Shown piece after piece: positions 8,358 through 17,438 of a stretch of 64,000 nucleotides of DNA. Numbering within the stretch: position 1 is the stretch's first letter; the number at the start of each line of letters is the position of its first letter. Both the position numbers and the translations under genes were made by a program. Source of the DNA: JBBQVS01 sp038211295 (GTDB lineage Bacteria > Chloroflexota > Ktedonobacteria > Ktedonobacterales > Ktedonobacteraceae). Under the pieces are notes generated by a model that made no database searches, was not told where the DNA came from, and saw only the letters and a list, made by a program, of their open reading frames with translations. The DNA lies in assembly GCA_038211295.1 (NCBI GenBank), contig JBBQVS010000008.1, positions 19,760 through 83,759 of the forward strand, written 5' to 3'.

Positions 8358-9392
8358 CTAGGACGAAACAGGATGCAATTCTAGCTGCTTTTCCGCTCTG
8401 TCTTGCTTGACAATATTTCTGCGGAAAGGCCAGCCAACTTGTACACAAAGGTACGAAAGCACCGAGAAGAACAACGAAATGATGGTGACATGAGTTAGAG
8501 CAGCAATCATCTGACCACTGGTGAAGATAGTAATGATACCGCTCAGGGCCTGTAGAGTAATCAGGCCAAACGCCCACCACGCACCGTATACTAAGTCTTT
8601 GCGTTCGCGATAGTTACGCACAATCACAATCAGGGCGATAAGCACAAAGAGCCAGAGGGATGACGCGAAGTAGCGGTGCAAGACTTGAACACCGGCTATC
8701 GATGTAAGGTTGGGAAAGTACGTGGTGCCACAGCTCACAATTTGATAGCCACAGCCAAGAATAGCTCCCGCGTGTTCAACCAGCGCACCCGTGTAGACGA
8801 CGATATAGGTGTAGACCGCTAATCCCCAGAGAGCATACTGTACATGTTCAATACGTACACCTGTGGAGGTGCCTGGGCGCACTATTGGACGCGCTTCCTG
8901 TCGTCGCTCCCCGTGAATCTGGAAGAGACGTACCGCCAGCAATACAACGCTCGCAAGCGCGATCAGAGAAAGCCCGAAGTGGACAGAAAGCAACCAGAGC
9001 TTCACATATGTACCTTCGTATACCACGGTGAGCGCACCTAACGCGCCCTGTAAGACCACAAAGAATAGGCTCATCGCGCCAAAGAGCTTGACGCGAAAAT
9101 CTTTTTTGTACAAAAACCACGTTCCCGCAACTAATGCTATCACCAGCAGACCATCAACACTTGACATGATGCGGTGACTGTACTCGATGATACCCGCAAC
9201 GGTAATTTTTCCAGGAATAATCTGTCCGTGACAGAAAGGCCATGAATTGCCGCACCCCTGCCCCGAACCTGTATTTGTTACCAGCGATCCCATCACCAAA
9301 ATAATATAAGAGCTAATGGTGGTGATGATCGCGAGTATTCTCATGAGACGATGTATATTCACTTTTTGTTTCCTTGCTAGTACAGCAGCCAC
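8358..9392 (-). CDS. ctaA: Heme A synthase (CtaA/COX15)
   Basis: 344 aa, about eight membrane helices. CtaA oxidises heme O to heme A for cytochrome aa3-type oxidases in the membrane. The conserved histidines are seen in EYSHRIMSS, SVHFGL, VLHRYFASS and ALTHVTI. Two cysteine pairs occur in the external loops: GCGNSWPFCHG and GCGYQIVSCG, as in Bacillus-type CtaA. The start at 9392 gives a short basic N-terminus (MAAVLARKQKVNIHRL) before the first helix. It is divergent from the Ser/Thr kinase gene. Confidence 0.92.
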   Translation of the reverse strand: MAAVLARKQKVNIHRLMRILAIITTISSYIILVMGSLVTNTGSGQGCGNSWPFCHGQIIPGKITVAGIIEYSHRIMSSVDGLLVIALVAGTWFLYKKDFRVKLFGAMSLFFVVLQGALGALTVVYEGTYVKLWLLSVHFGLSLIALASVVLLAVRLFQIHGERRQEARPIVRPGTSTGVRIEHVQYALWGLAVYTYIVVYTGALVEHAGAILGCGYQIVSCGTTYFPNLTSIAGVQVLHRYFASSLWLFVLIALIVIVRNYRERKDLVYGAWWAFGLITLQALSGIITIFTSGQMIAALTHVTIISLFFSVLSYLCVQVGWPFRRNIVKQDRAEKQLELHPVSS

Positions 9393-9471
9393 GTAAAGAT
9401 ATCAATAACAGTATAATAGCAAATCCTGTCCAGTCTGACCATAGCAAATTTTCTTACTTTTCCCCCATTGC

Positions 9472-9500
9472 TTGACGAACGATGTAACGTTCGTTAGTAT
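9472..9500 (+). promoter_or_regulatory. Promoter with embedded operator-like palindrome
   Basis: TTGACG (9472–9477), 17-bp spacer, TAGTAT (9495–9500). A perfect inverted repeat ACGAACG (9475–9481) and CGTTCGT (9488–9494) fills the space between −35 and −10. A dimeric repressor bound here would block RNA polymerase. It would drive the kinase–kelch gene at 9548. Confidence 0.6.
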
Positions 9501-9547
9501 ACTATACAGAGATAGGGCAGTCAGGTAGAAGGGGAAGAGTATTTATT

Positions 9548-12001
9548 ATGGTACAGGCACAGGGTAAGCAGAAGGCACCACAGGAGAGCCTGGTTGGTAA
9601 GACACTCTGCAATGATGAGTATTATATTCATCGCATCATCGGACATGGCGGAATGGGCAAGGTCTATCTCGCGGCACATAGCGAACTAACCGTGCCAATC
9701 GCGCTCAAGCAAGCGCGGGCAGATCAGCCGCTCCCCGAAAGCGTTATCAGCGAATTAGACGATATTTTACAGGGCGAGATACAAAACAACACTCTCACAA
9801 ATAGCATCTTTTCGACACAGGATTTTCCCAGTAGTGGCGGAACACACACAGACCGCTTTTTGCGCGAGGCTCTTTTCCTCGCGCGGATGCGCCATCCCGC
9901 GCTCCCATCACTCTACGATTATTTCTTCGAGGATGGCTACTGGTATCTCGTTATGGACTACATTCCAGGGCAGACACTGACAAATTACATGCGCCAACAG
10001 GGGCCGCTTCCCCCATTGGAAGCTCTCAACTATGCGCTACAGCTCTGCGATGTGTTCGATTACTTACACAAGCAATCACCGCCAATTATCTTCCGCGACC
10101 TCAAACCCTCTAATGTACTGGTCACGCCAGAGGGAACGTTGATGCTGGTGGACTTCGGTATCGCACGCTACTTTAAGACGGGCCAGAGCAATGACACCAC
10201 CGATTTCGGCTCACCCGGCTATGCTTCACCAGAACAATATCAGACGGAGGGGCAGACCGATGGACGTTCAGACCTGTTCAGTCTCGGCGTGTTACTTCAC
10301 GAGATGATAAGCGGTCAACGTCCACCCGCGACACATGGTGTCCCATCAGTAGTCGAAAACACACGTGCTGGTGCGCCACCACTTTCGGCGGTACTGAGCG
10401 GACTGATTACTCTCGCGACACGCACGGAACCAATGTACCGTTTTCAGTCCGCCCACACCTTTTTTCTCGCGTTAGAGCGGGCCTACATACTTGAAGAGCA
10501 GCGCACCTATCAACAGCGCGTCATGTTAGAGCAAATGATGGAAGCACAAAGTGGGGACGATGCGACCATCATGTTAGCACCTGCTCTGGCTTCTCTCGCT
10601 AGTACTACTCAGATAACGAACGATGTGGAGAAGCCGGAGCAGGTTGTACTCATTATAAATGCGCTCGACAACGCGCAGAGGCAAAAGGTACGAAAAGTAT
10701 TGCGAGAGATGCGACAGGGGCGTATCGGGGCAGAAGACATGGAAAGCGAACTGGCGACAATGGATAGGAGCCTGGGTCAACGCGCCACAATGGAGCTTTC
10801 ACAATTTACGTTGCCAGCCATCGCGGCCTCTGATCTACCACCTCCTGTTTCGTCAAAGCGGCGTACCGCTCGGTATTTTGTCCGCGCGAGTTTCGTAGTT
10901 GTACTGATACTCTTCCTGGTGCTGGCGTCACTGCTCACACTAATCAATCTCTTCCACTACATTCCAACGGTGCATGGTCTGCACGCGGTCACAGCAGTCA
11001 CGACAGGCCCGCAGACGACACCCTCATCTGGCACTCCAGCAACAACGCATACCGTTACCACATCTGGCACATGGCAACGTCTTTCATCGCTTCCTTTGCC
11101 ACAGGCCGATAATACTGCCGTTTACACGCAGGTACAGGGACGTACTTATATATATGTCAACGGGGGCTATCGTGGCGCGAAAGCTTCGCCACATTATGAC
11201 CGTCACCTGTATCGCTATGACATTGTGGCAGCACACTGGGAAATATCGTCGGACGCGCAATTTCCCGGTATGGTCAATAACGCAGTCGTTGCTGATAGCA
11301 TGGGCAATCTCTTTTACACTGCTGGCTACTCCACCGATACCTATACTGTAGCCTCGCTTCTGTACAAGTATCAACCAGTTCAAAACATTGTGCAAAAGAT
11401 TGTACCGTCGCCAGAGGTTACGCTTGGCTTCGGGAATAGCATGGTCGCGGACACGCAGGGTCACTTGTATATCACGCAGGGCTTTCTACGAAGTGGCGAC
11501 ACGCAAAAAGCAGGGACGGGATGGTATCGCTATGATAGCACAACTGGACAGTGGCATATACTGGCCCCCCTCCCTGCGGGCCTGGGATATGTCACGCTCG
11601 CATCTGTGAGTGACACACGGCTTGTACTGATTGGAGGGGCAACCGATGCCGCGCAACAAGAGCAGACAAGCACCATCTTTACCTACGATACAATCGCCAA
11701 CACCTGGACACAGGCACCCGCGAACGCGCCCACGAAAATGAGTGGAACCGCCAGTTGCGTTCTGCAATCCGGGCAACTGGTGATTATTGGTGGCTATGAT
11801 GCCGCGCACAAGAGCGGACTCGATACCGTGTGGCGCGTCGATCTGCGGACGCTTCAATGGCAACGCCTGACGAGTCTACCAACGGGCGGCTCCGTGCTGG
11901 GGGCGGCGGCGAGCGATGGCAAGGGACACGTACTACTGGTACGTGGAGCAAGTGACCCCAGTCAACCAACCGCTGACTTCTGGCAATTGACGCTCCCATA
12001 A
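9548..12001 (+). CDS. Membrane Ser/Thr protein kinase with external kelch propeller
   Basis: 817 aa. Residues ~25–315 are a Hanks-type kinase: glycine loop GHGGMGKVYLA (32–42), ALKQA lysine (K54), IIFRDLKPSN (D184), DFG (D202) and GSPGYASPEQ in the activation segment. The HRD histidine is phenylalanine, a variant often seen in cyanobacterial and Chloroflexi kinases. One helix at ~446–470 crosses the membrane. After a Thr/Ser-rich linker, residues ~500–817 form kelch-type repeats (blocks such as YVNGGYRG, LYRYD, LVIIGGYD), expected to fold as an external beta-propeller that binds ligand or glycan. Likely a receptor kinase; the signal is unknown. Confidence 0.9.
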   Translation: MVQAQGKQKAPQESLVGKTLCNDEYYIHRIIGHGGMGKVYLAAHSELTVPIALKQARADQPLPESVISELDDILQGEIQNNTLTNSIFSTQDFPSSGGTHTDRFLREALFLARMRHPALPSLYDYFFEDGYWYLVMDYIPGQTLTNYMRQQGPLPPLEALNYALQLCDVFDYLHKQSPPIIFRDLKPSNVLVTPEGTLMLVDFGIARYFKTGQSNDTTDFGSPGYASPEQYQTEGQTDGRSDLFSLGVLLHEMISGQRPPATHGVPSVVENTRAGAPPLSAVLSGLITLATRTEPMYRFQSAHTFFLALERAYILEEQRTYQQRVMLEQMMEAQSGDDATIMLAPALASLASTTQITNDVEKPEQVVLIINALDNAQRQKVRKVLREMRQGRIGAEDMESELATMDRSLGQRATMELSQFTLPAIAASDLPPPVSSKRRTARYFVRASFVVVLILFLVLASLLTLINLFHYIPTVHGLHAVTAVTTGPQTTPSSGTPATTHTVTTSGTWQRLSSLPLPQADNTAVYTQVQGRTYIYVNGGYRGAKASPHYDRHLYRYDIVAAHWEISSDAQFPGMVNNAVVADSMGNLFYTAGYSTDTYTVASLLYKYQPVQNIVQKIVPSPEVTLGFGNSMVADTQGHLYITQGFLRSGDTQKAGTGWYRYDSTTGQWHILAPLPAGLGYVTLASVSDTRLVLIGGATDAAQQEQTSTIFTYDTIANTWTQAPANAPTKMSGTASCVLQSGQLVIIGGYDAAHKSGLDTVWRVDLRTLQWQRLTSLPTGGSVLGAAASDGKGHVLLVRGASDPSQPTADFWQLTLP

Positions 12002-12009
12002 ACAAACAG

Positions 12010-13317
12010 TCATGGATGTATCGTATCATAGATCAACGGCCCTGGCGCGACTGGCTCATCACGCCATTGATACGATGCAAGCAGAGTGTGTTGTATATCC
12101 GTCGCCTCTTGTATTGTACGGGCGTGTATCTCGATAAGCGGCTCGCCCTCATGCAAAAAGTCGCCAACCTTTGCTTGCAAGACAAAGCCTGTACGATGGT
12201 CGATCTGTTCACCTTTTTTGAAGCGGCCCGCGCCAAGCCGCATACTGGCAAGGCCAATCTGCTCGGAATCGATAGCAGCGATATAGCCACTTCGGGTACT
12301 TGTAAGCAGATGCTGTACCGGAGCAGTTGGAAGTAAAGCAGGTTGTTCTATCTGACGTGCGTCACCGCCCTGTGCAGCAATTACTTCCGCGAGTTTCGCC
12401 ATGCCCGCGCCAGAACTTACGGCGTGTTGCACCAGTGTGTTGGCCTCGGCAATACTCGCGGCTCTGCCAGTCATAAGCAGGAGTTCCGCGACCTCGTGGT
12501 AACACAGTTCGGATACGTCACGCGGGCCTTGCCCCTGCAAAATAGCAATGGCTTCTTTAAGTTCCAGCGCGTTACCAACCGCACGTCCAAGCGGTTGCTC
12601 CATCGCGGTGATCGCCGCGACGGTGTGCATAGCGGCGGCATGTCCAATATTTACCATTGTTACCGCCAGCTCTCGCGCCTGTGCCACCGTCTTCATAAAC
12701 GCGCCCGACCCGACCTTGACATCCAGCAAGAGATGCGACGCGCCAATCGCGAGCTTTTTGCTCATGATGCTGGCAGCAATCAAGGGAATACTATCGATTG
12801 TGCCAGTGACATCGCGTAGCGCGTACATCTTGCCATCGGCGGGCGCAAGATCGGACGATTGGCCCGCGAGTACGAGCTGGTGACGTGTCAGGATAGCAAC
12901 AAACTCGTCACGCGACAGTTCAGACCGAAAGCCTGTAACCGACTCTAACTTATCAACGGTTCCGCCAGTATGCCCCAGACCACGTCCCGTCATCTTGCCA
13001 ACCGCGACCCCACACGCCGCAACTAACGGCGCAACCGCGAGCGTTACCTTATCGCCAACGCCGCCCGTGCTGTGCTTATCTACAACAGGGACAACAATAT
13101 CTTGCACGTGAAGCTCTGCGCCAGAACGCATCATAGCAAGCGTGAGATTGCTCGTTTCGCGGATCGTCATACCACGCCAATATATCGCCATTAGCAACGC
13201 CGCCATCTGATAGTCGGGCAACTCACCCACCGTATAGGCACGGATACACCAATTTATCTCTTCTGTTGTTAGCTCTTGTCCGTCGCGCTTCTTTTTAAGA
13301 ATCTCTACCGCGTGCAT
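12010..13317 (-). CDS. deoA: Pyrimidine-nucleoside (thymidine) phosphorylase
   Basis: 435 aa, normal length. It splits thymidine or uridine with phosphate into base and (deoxy)ribose-1-phosphate in nucleoside salvage. Signature blocks are VDKHSTGGVGDKVTL (phosphate loop), MTGRGLGHTGGTVDKLES, LVDVKVGSGAFM-like LLDVKVGSGAFMKT, and the C-terminal domain with GYIAAIDSEQIGLA. Thymidine- and pyrimidine-nucleoside phosphorylases cannot be separated by eye. The start lies 10 bp after the upstream zinc-ribbon gene, so the two form an operon. Confidence 0.9.
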   Translation of the reverse strand: MHAVEILKKKRDGQELTTEEINWCIRAYTVGELPDYQMAALLMAIYWRGMTIRETSNLTLAMMRSGAELHVQDIVVPVVDKHSTGGVGDKVTLAVAPLVAACGVAVGKMTGRGLGHTGGTVDKLESVTGFRSELSRDEFVAILTRHQLVLAGQSSDLAPADGKMYALRDVTGTIDSIPLIAASIMSKKLAIGASHLLLDVKVGSGAFMKTVAQARELAVTMVNIGHAAAMHTVAAITAMEQPLGRAVGNALELKEAIAILQGQGPRDVSELCYHEVAELLLMTGRAASIAEANTLVQHAVSSGAGMAKLAEVIAAQGGDARQIEQPALLPTAPVQHLLTSTRSGYIAAIDSEQIGLASMRLGAGRFKKGEQIDHRTGFVLQAKVGDFLHEGEPLIEIHARTIQEATDIQHTLLASYQWRDEPVAPGPLIYDTIHP

Positions 13318-13327
13318 ATATTATTTC

Positions 13328-14059
13328 TCATTCTGCTACTACGATACGCACCGAGTCACTTTCAAAGCCATTTCCCGTTTCGATTTGAAAGCGATTGAGC
13401 GTCTGACTACCAAGACGTACCCCACGATCATATTGCAGTTGCCCGTTGGTGAATGCATAGGTCGTTTTATCTTGCTCTAGCACACCCTGTATCAGAATGG
13501 TGTCGAATTTTTCTAGCGACTGCTCCTTGAACGCTTGCAAGAGCGTCGCGACCTGTTGCCACGAAGCGCAGCGTCCATACACGACGCGGACAATCTTCTT
13601 GTGTCCGTCAGCAATCGCCTCACCAACCAGCGTGTAGGGTAACGGTTCCGCTTGCAGCGACTTGAGTTGCGCTATTGTACGTGGTGGAAAGTTCGTGGGT
13701 GCTTCCAGCTTTGGCGGTGGAGCCTGTACAGGTGTAGGACGCGCAACTGGTGTCTGCTGTGGTGGACGCGCCGGCTGAGGCTGAGGAACAGGATGTGTCG
13801 GATGCTGCGTTTGTGGCGGACGCGGAGCGGGTGCCTGCACAGGCTGCCTGGGCTTGGGCAAATAGGGCGATTGCGGCGGGTATTGCTGCGACTGTGGTGG
13901 ATACTGTACTGGTTGTACTGGCTGATACGGCGGTTGTTGCGTTGGACGCTGGACTGGCTGTGGACGTGTATTTGCTTGTGTAGGTGGCAAATCACGTCCA
14001 CATTGAGCACAAAAACTCGCTCTTTCAGAGTTCAACCCTCCACAAAAAGGACAACGCAT
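13328..14059 (-). CDS. Zinc-ribbon protein with Pro/Gln-rich linker
   Basis: About 243 aa. Starts with a double-CxxC zinc ribbon (MRCPFCGG and FCAQCGRDL), followed by ~100 residues rich in Pro and Gln, then a ~110-residue C-terminal domain of unknown fold (VYGRCASWQQVATLLQAF, then GVLEQDKTTYAF). The chosen ATG at 14059 has GGAG 8 nt upstream and puts the zinc ribbon at the very N-terminus; an upstream ATG at 14107 adds 16 residues without a good ribosome site. Function unknown. It is cotranscribed with deoA. Confidence 0.7.
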   Translation of the reverse strand: MRCPFCGGLNSERASFCAQCGRDLPPTQANTRPQPVQRPTQQPPYQPVQPVQYPPQSQQYPPQSPYLPKPRQPVQAPAPRPPQTQHPTHPVPQPQPARPPQQTPVARPTPVQAPPPKLEAPTNFPPRTIAQLKSLQAEPLPYTLVGEAIADGHKKIVRVVYGRCASWQQVATLLQAFKEQSLEKFDTILIQGVLEQDKTTYAFTNGQLQYDRGVRLGSQTLNRFQIETGNGFESDSVRIVVAE

Positions 14060-14254
14060 AACTTTTTCTCCAATTTCTAAGCTGAATGGCACACCACGAT
14101 ACTGCATTATACACTCTTGCAGATGACTTTCGTCACGCTACATTGCCGCAAAAGATGTGCCTTCCGATACTTCTGCTTTTTTCTTTAATCAACTATACTC
14201 TCTTTAGAGACGTATTGGCTCACACTATGTACAACGCGAGAAGGAATATAGACA

Positions 14255-15073
14255 ATGCAAGACGTGACGCAAAATACAACGAAACCCGACTCTATCCATT
14301 TTTTGCAAGATGGTGTAGCTCTTGAAGTAGAGGTACAGAACCTTGTAAAGACTTTTGGCAAGCATGAGGCAGTCAAGAATGTTTCGTTCACAATCGGCAA
14401 AGGCGAGATATTTGGACTGCTTGGACCAAATGGCGCGGGCAAAAGTACAACCATTAATATGATGTGCGGCTACCTTGCGCCAACAGCCGGCGATACACAG
14501 ATCGGCACTATTTCAGTGAAAAAGGAGCCACGCAAGGCCAAACGCTTGATTGGTGTTGTACCACAGGAGATTGCGCTGTATAAAGACCTGACCTCACTAG
14601 AAAATCTTGAGTTTTTCGGAGAAATCTACGGGCTTTCCGCGAAAGAACGCCGCGCACGAGCCGAGGAAGTCTTGCAGTTTGTCGGCCTTTATGATCGACG
14701 TAAAGAGGCTATTCAAACGTTCTCCGGCGGTATGCAACGGCGTATCAATATGGCGGTTGCGATGATGCATCAACCAGCATTCTTGATGATGGACGAGCCA
14801 ACGGTTGGCGTCGATCCACAGTCACGCGAAAACATTTTTGAGACCATCGAGCGGATACGCGATCAAGGCACAACTGTCCTCTATACAACTCACTACATGG
14901 AAGAGGCCGAGCGTTTATGCAACCATATCGCCATTATGGATGAGGGCCGCATTATCGCAATGGGTACACTCGATCAACTGCTTGCTCTACGCGACCAGCA
15001 ACGCGAGATACAGCGTCCACATGGACTACAAGAATTGTTCATTCAACTCACTGGAAAAACGCTCCGCGACTGA
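14255..15073 (+). CDS. ABC transporter ATP-binding protein
   Basis: 272 aa. Walker A GPNGAGKST, signature FSGGMQRR, Walker B FLMMDEPT and the switch histidine in YTTHYMEEAERL are all present, so it is an active ATPase. The family is the DrrA/CcmA-type exporter ATPase. AGAAGGA lies ~8 nt before the ATG. It forms a two-gene unit with the permease 24 bp downstream. Confidence 0.93.
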   Translation: MQDVTQNTTKPDSIHFLQDGVALEVEVQNLVKTFGKHEAVKNVSFTIGKGEIFGLLGPNGAGKSTTINMMCGYLAPTAGDTQIGTISVKKEPRKAKRLIGVVPQEIALYKDLTSLENLEFFGEIYGLSAKERRARAEEVLQFVGLYDRRKEAIQTFSGGMQRRINMAVAMMHQPAFLMMDEPTVGVDPQSRENIFETIERIRDQGTTVLYTTHYMEEAERLCNHIAIMDEGRIIAMGTLDQLLALRDQQREIQRPHGLQELFIQLTGKTLRD

Positions 15074-15097
15074 TACACGCAAAAGAAGGAAATGGTC

Positions 15098-16354
15098 ATG
15101 AAAACACTCTGGTATATTGCTAAAAAAGACTTACTACAGGTACTTAAAGATAGAAACTCGTTCTTGCTGTTGCTTGTTGTGCCAATAGTGCTTATGGTTA
15201 TTATCGGTTTCGCCCTGGGAGGTGCCAATAGTGGCTCGAATCAGATCGCGATTACGGTTGCATTGAGCAATCAGGATAGCGGGAACCTGGGCAAAAGCAT
15301 TGCCAGCGCGTTGAAGATTGACACCAGCACGCTTAAAGTAACAGTCAATACATTCTCAGACGCGAACAAGGTTACACAGGCAGTGAAAAACGGTGATGCC
15401 ATTGCGGGCGTTGTCATTGCAGAAGGCACAACCGATAAACTTGCCGCTGCTTCACAAAGCAAGCAGGCAACCAATAATCTTGTGCAGGTCTATGCACTGC
15501 CGAATAGTACCGATCAGCGTGTGATTATTGTGCAAAATCTTGTGACAAGCGTTGTTAACCAGACCGTGAATGCCCAGTACGCCGGAAGTGCCGCGATAGG
15601 GCAGGTCAATGCGGTCTGCAATCAATCTGGAAACCGTTGTGCGCCACAAACTATCGATGCCGCGACCATTGCTAAAAGCGTTGGCGGTGCCAGCACAATC
15701 ACCGCGCAAAACGCACAGGTGCAATTGCTTACGGCAGGAGAAGCGGCTAAAACAAACTTCTTCGATCAGGTCGTGCCGGGCTACGCGATCTTCTTCGCGC
15801 TCTTCGGTATCAATTCGGCAGCCGCGACGATTTTGCAAGAAAAAGAAGATGGCACATTTCGCCGCCTGCTGATCGCCCCTATTCAGAAGTATGCGCTCCT
15901 CGGCGGGAAGATGCTCGCGCAGTTCATCCTGACCCTGGTACAACTCGCCGTCCTGTTCACAGTTGGCTACTTCGCGTTTCACCTCGACGTGTCTTCATGG
16001 CCCGCGCTCATTCTGCTGCTCGTGGGGGCAAGTTTCGCGACAACAGGTCTGGGTATCCTGTTGGTCTCGATAGTGAAGACGCGGCGTCAACTGAACCCCG
16101 TGGTCACGCTTGTGACATTATCAACTTCCGCGATTGGTGGGACATGGTTCCCGCTTTTCCTGGAACCAACATGGATGCAACAGCTCGCGAAAGTTGGGAT
16201 AGCAGGCTGGGCAATGGAGGGACTGAACGCGGTCATGCTCTACGGCAAAGACCTGACGTGGGTGGTGCCGAATATTCTCGGCCTGGTTGGGTATGGAGTG
16301 ATCTGTTTGCTACTCGCGCTCCGCTTCTTCCGCTTTCAGGAAAAGGTTGCGTAA
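15098..16354 (+). CDS. ABC-2 type permease
   Basis: About 418 aa. One N-terminal helix (FLLLLVVPIVLMVIIGFALG), a large external domain of ~200 residues (~35–225), and a C-terminal block of about five helices ending in LLLALRFFRF. This is the ABC2_membrane_3 layout. It pairs with the upstream ATPase to export an unknown substrate, possibly a drug or lipid. An ATG at 15092 is only 1 nt from the AGAAGGA ribosome site; the ATG at 15098 is 7 nt away and preferred. Confidence 0.9.
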   Translation: MKTLWYIAKKDLLQVLKDRNSFLLLLVVPIVLMVIIGFALGGANSGSNQIAITVALSNQDSGNLGKSIASALKIDTSTLKVTVNTFSDANKVTQAVKNGDAIAGVVIAEGTTDKLAAASQSKQATNNLVQVYALPNSTDQRVIIVQNLVTSVVNQTVNAQYAGSAAIGQVNAVCNQSGNRCAPQTIDAATIAKSVGGASTITAQNAQVQLLTAGEAAKTNFFDQVVPGYAIFFALFGINSAAATILQEKEDGTFRRLLIAPIQKYALLGGKMLAQFILTLVQLAVLFTVGYFAFHLDVSSWPALILLLVGASFATTGLGILLVSIVKTRRQLNPVVTLVTLSTSAIGGTWFPLFLEPTWMQQLAKVGIAGWAMEGLNAVMLYGKDLTWVVPNILGLVGYGVICLLLALRFFRFQEKVA

Positions 16355-16360
16355 AGGCAG

Positions 16361-16421
16361 AGAACGCGACATGACCGAGAGAAAAGCATGATATACTTTT
16401 CTCTCGGTCATGTCGCGTTCT
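16361..16421. terminator. Bidirectional terminator, 26-bp perfect stem
   Basis: Arms 16361–16386 and 16396–16421 are exact complements with a 9-nt loop. It separates the convergent permease and rho genes and overlaps the last two bases of rho. Confidence 0.8.
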
Positions 16422-17364
16422 ATGACTGTTTCACAATAGCTTCGACAAGGTGAGCATTGGTATGTGTCTTTTCAAAAAGCCGAACCATCTGCTCGGCACC
16501 GTCGCGGCGCGGCAGGTCTGCCATGCGCCGCCGTACAATCGACATGGCGCGAAGCTCATCGGGTGAAAGCAGTCGCTCTTCCTGGCGTGTGCTGGAGGCC
16601 ATCAAGTCAATCGCGGGAAAAATGCGGCGTTCCGCGAGTTCGCGCGAAAGACGCACTTCGAGGTTGCCGGTACTTTTGAATTCCTCGTACACGACTTCAT
16701 CGAGCCGACTCCCCGTCTCAACAAGACAACTGGCGATAATTGTTAGGCTACCACCCTCTTCAAGAGTACGCGCACAACCAAACACACGCCGTCCAATCTC
16801 TAACGCCTGTGCGTCAACACCACCCGACATCGTGCGTCCGCCCCCGCGCGGATTGCTCCACATATCGCTATTGTTGTTGTGGGCGCGAGCAAGACGCGTT
16901 AGAGAGTCGAGCAGGATAATTACATCACGCCCCTGCTCAACCTGTCGTTTAGCGTCCTGTAGTGCCTGCTCCACAATACGCCCATGTTTGCCCGACGCCT
17001 GATCGAAGCTCGATGCATACAGCTTCACATTTGGCCCCTGCACTTCTGTGCGCCACTCTGTCACCTCTTCTGGTCGCTCATCGACAAGACACAGAAAAAG
17101 GCTTGCCTGTGGATAGTTCTGGATTACAGCGGCGGCAACCTCGCGCAAAATTGTTGTTTTTCCTGCCTGGGGTGGCGCGACAATCAACGCACGCTGCCCA
17201 AAGCCGATTGGCACAAATAAATCTATCAAGCGGGGAGCAATCGGAGTCGCCCCTGTTTCTAACGTAATACGTTTTTGTGGGTAGATGGGTGTAAGTTTGT
17301 CAAAAGGGGTTCGTATTGATGCCACTCTTCGTCCCTCGCTCCCTTGGCGTGGAGGCCATATCAT
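16420..17364 (-). CDS. rho: Transcription termination factor Rho, N-terminally short
   Basis: 314 aa against about 420 for typical Rho. The ATPase/translocase part is complete: TPFDKLTPIYP, Walker A APPQAGKTT, LVDERPEEVTEW, Walker B VIILLDSLTRLARA, the Q-loop region SGGVDAQAL and RVFGCARTLEEGGSLTI. The N-terminal helical and cold-shock RNA-binding domains are missing except for a stub resembling the end of the cold-shock fold (WPPRQGSEGRR). A TAA lies in frame nine codons upstream and only 74 bp separate this gene from the next, so the missing ~100 residues are not encoded here. Hexamer formation and secondary-site RNA binding could remain. Confidence 0.87.
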   Translation of the reverse strand: MIWPPRQGSEGRRVASIRTPFDKLTPIYPQKRITLETGATPIAPRLIDLFVPIGFGQRALIVAPPQAGKTTILREVAAAVIQNYPQASLFLCLVDERPEEVTEWRTEVQGPNVKLYASSFDQASGKHGRIVEQALQDAKRQVEQGRDVIILLDSLTRLARAHNNNSDMWSNPRGGGRTMSGGVDAQALEIGRRVFGCARTLEEGGSLTIIASCLVETGSRLDEVVYEEFKSTGNLEVRLSRELAERRIFPAIDLMASSTRQEERLLSPDELRAMSIVRRRMADLPRRDGAEQMVRLFEKTHTNAHLVEAIVKQS

Positions 17365-17438
17365 CGGTGCTTCACCAGCACATCCCCCTTACTGTACCAC
17401 ATTCGGTCAACTGAACGTACATTTTAAGCATGTTGCGG

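Noticed and set aside
10088..10105. Ser/Thr kinase as a pseudokinase because HRD is FRD
   Set aside because: The catalytic Asp, the Lys, DFG and glycine loop are all present, and the Phe variant is common in bacterial kinases of this type.
13652..14080. Plus-strand frames rich in Trp/Leu/Arg or Ala/Val
   Set aside because: Created by the Pro/Gln repeats of the zinc-ribbon gene on the other strand.
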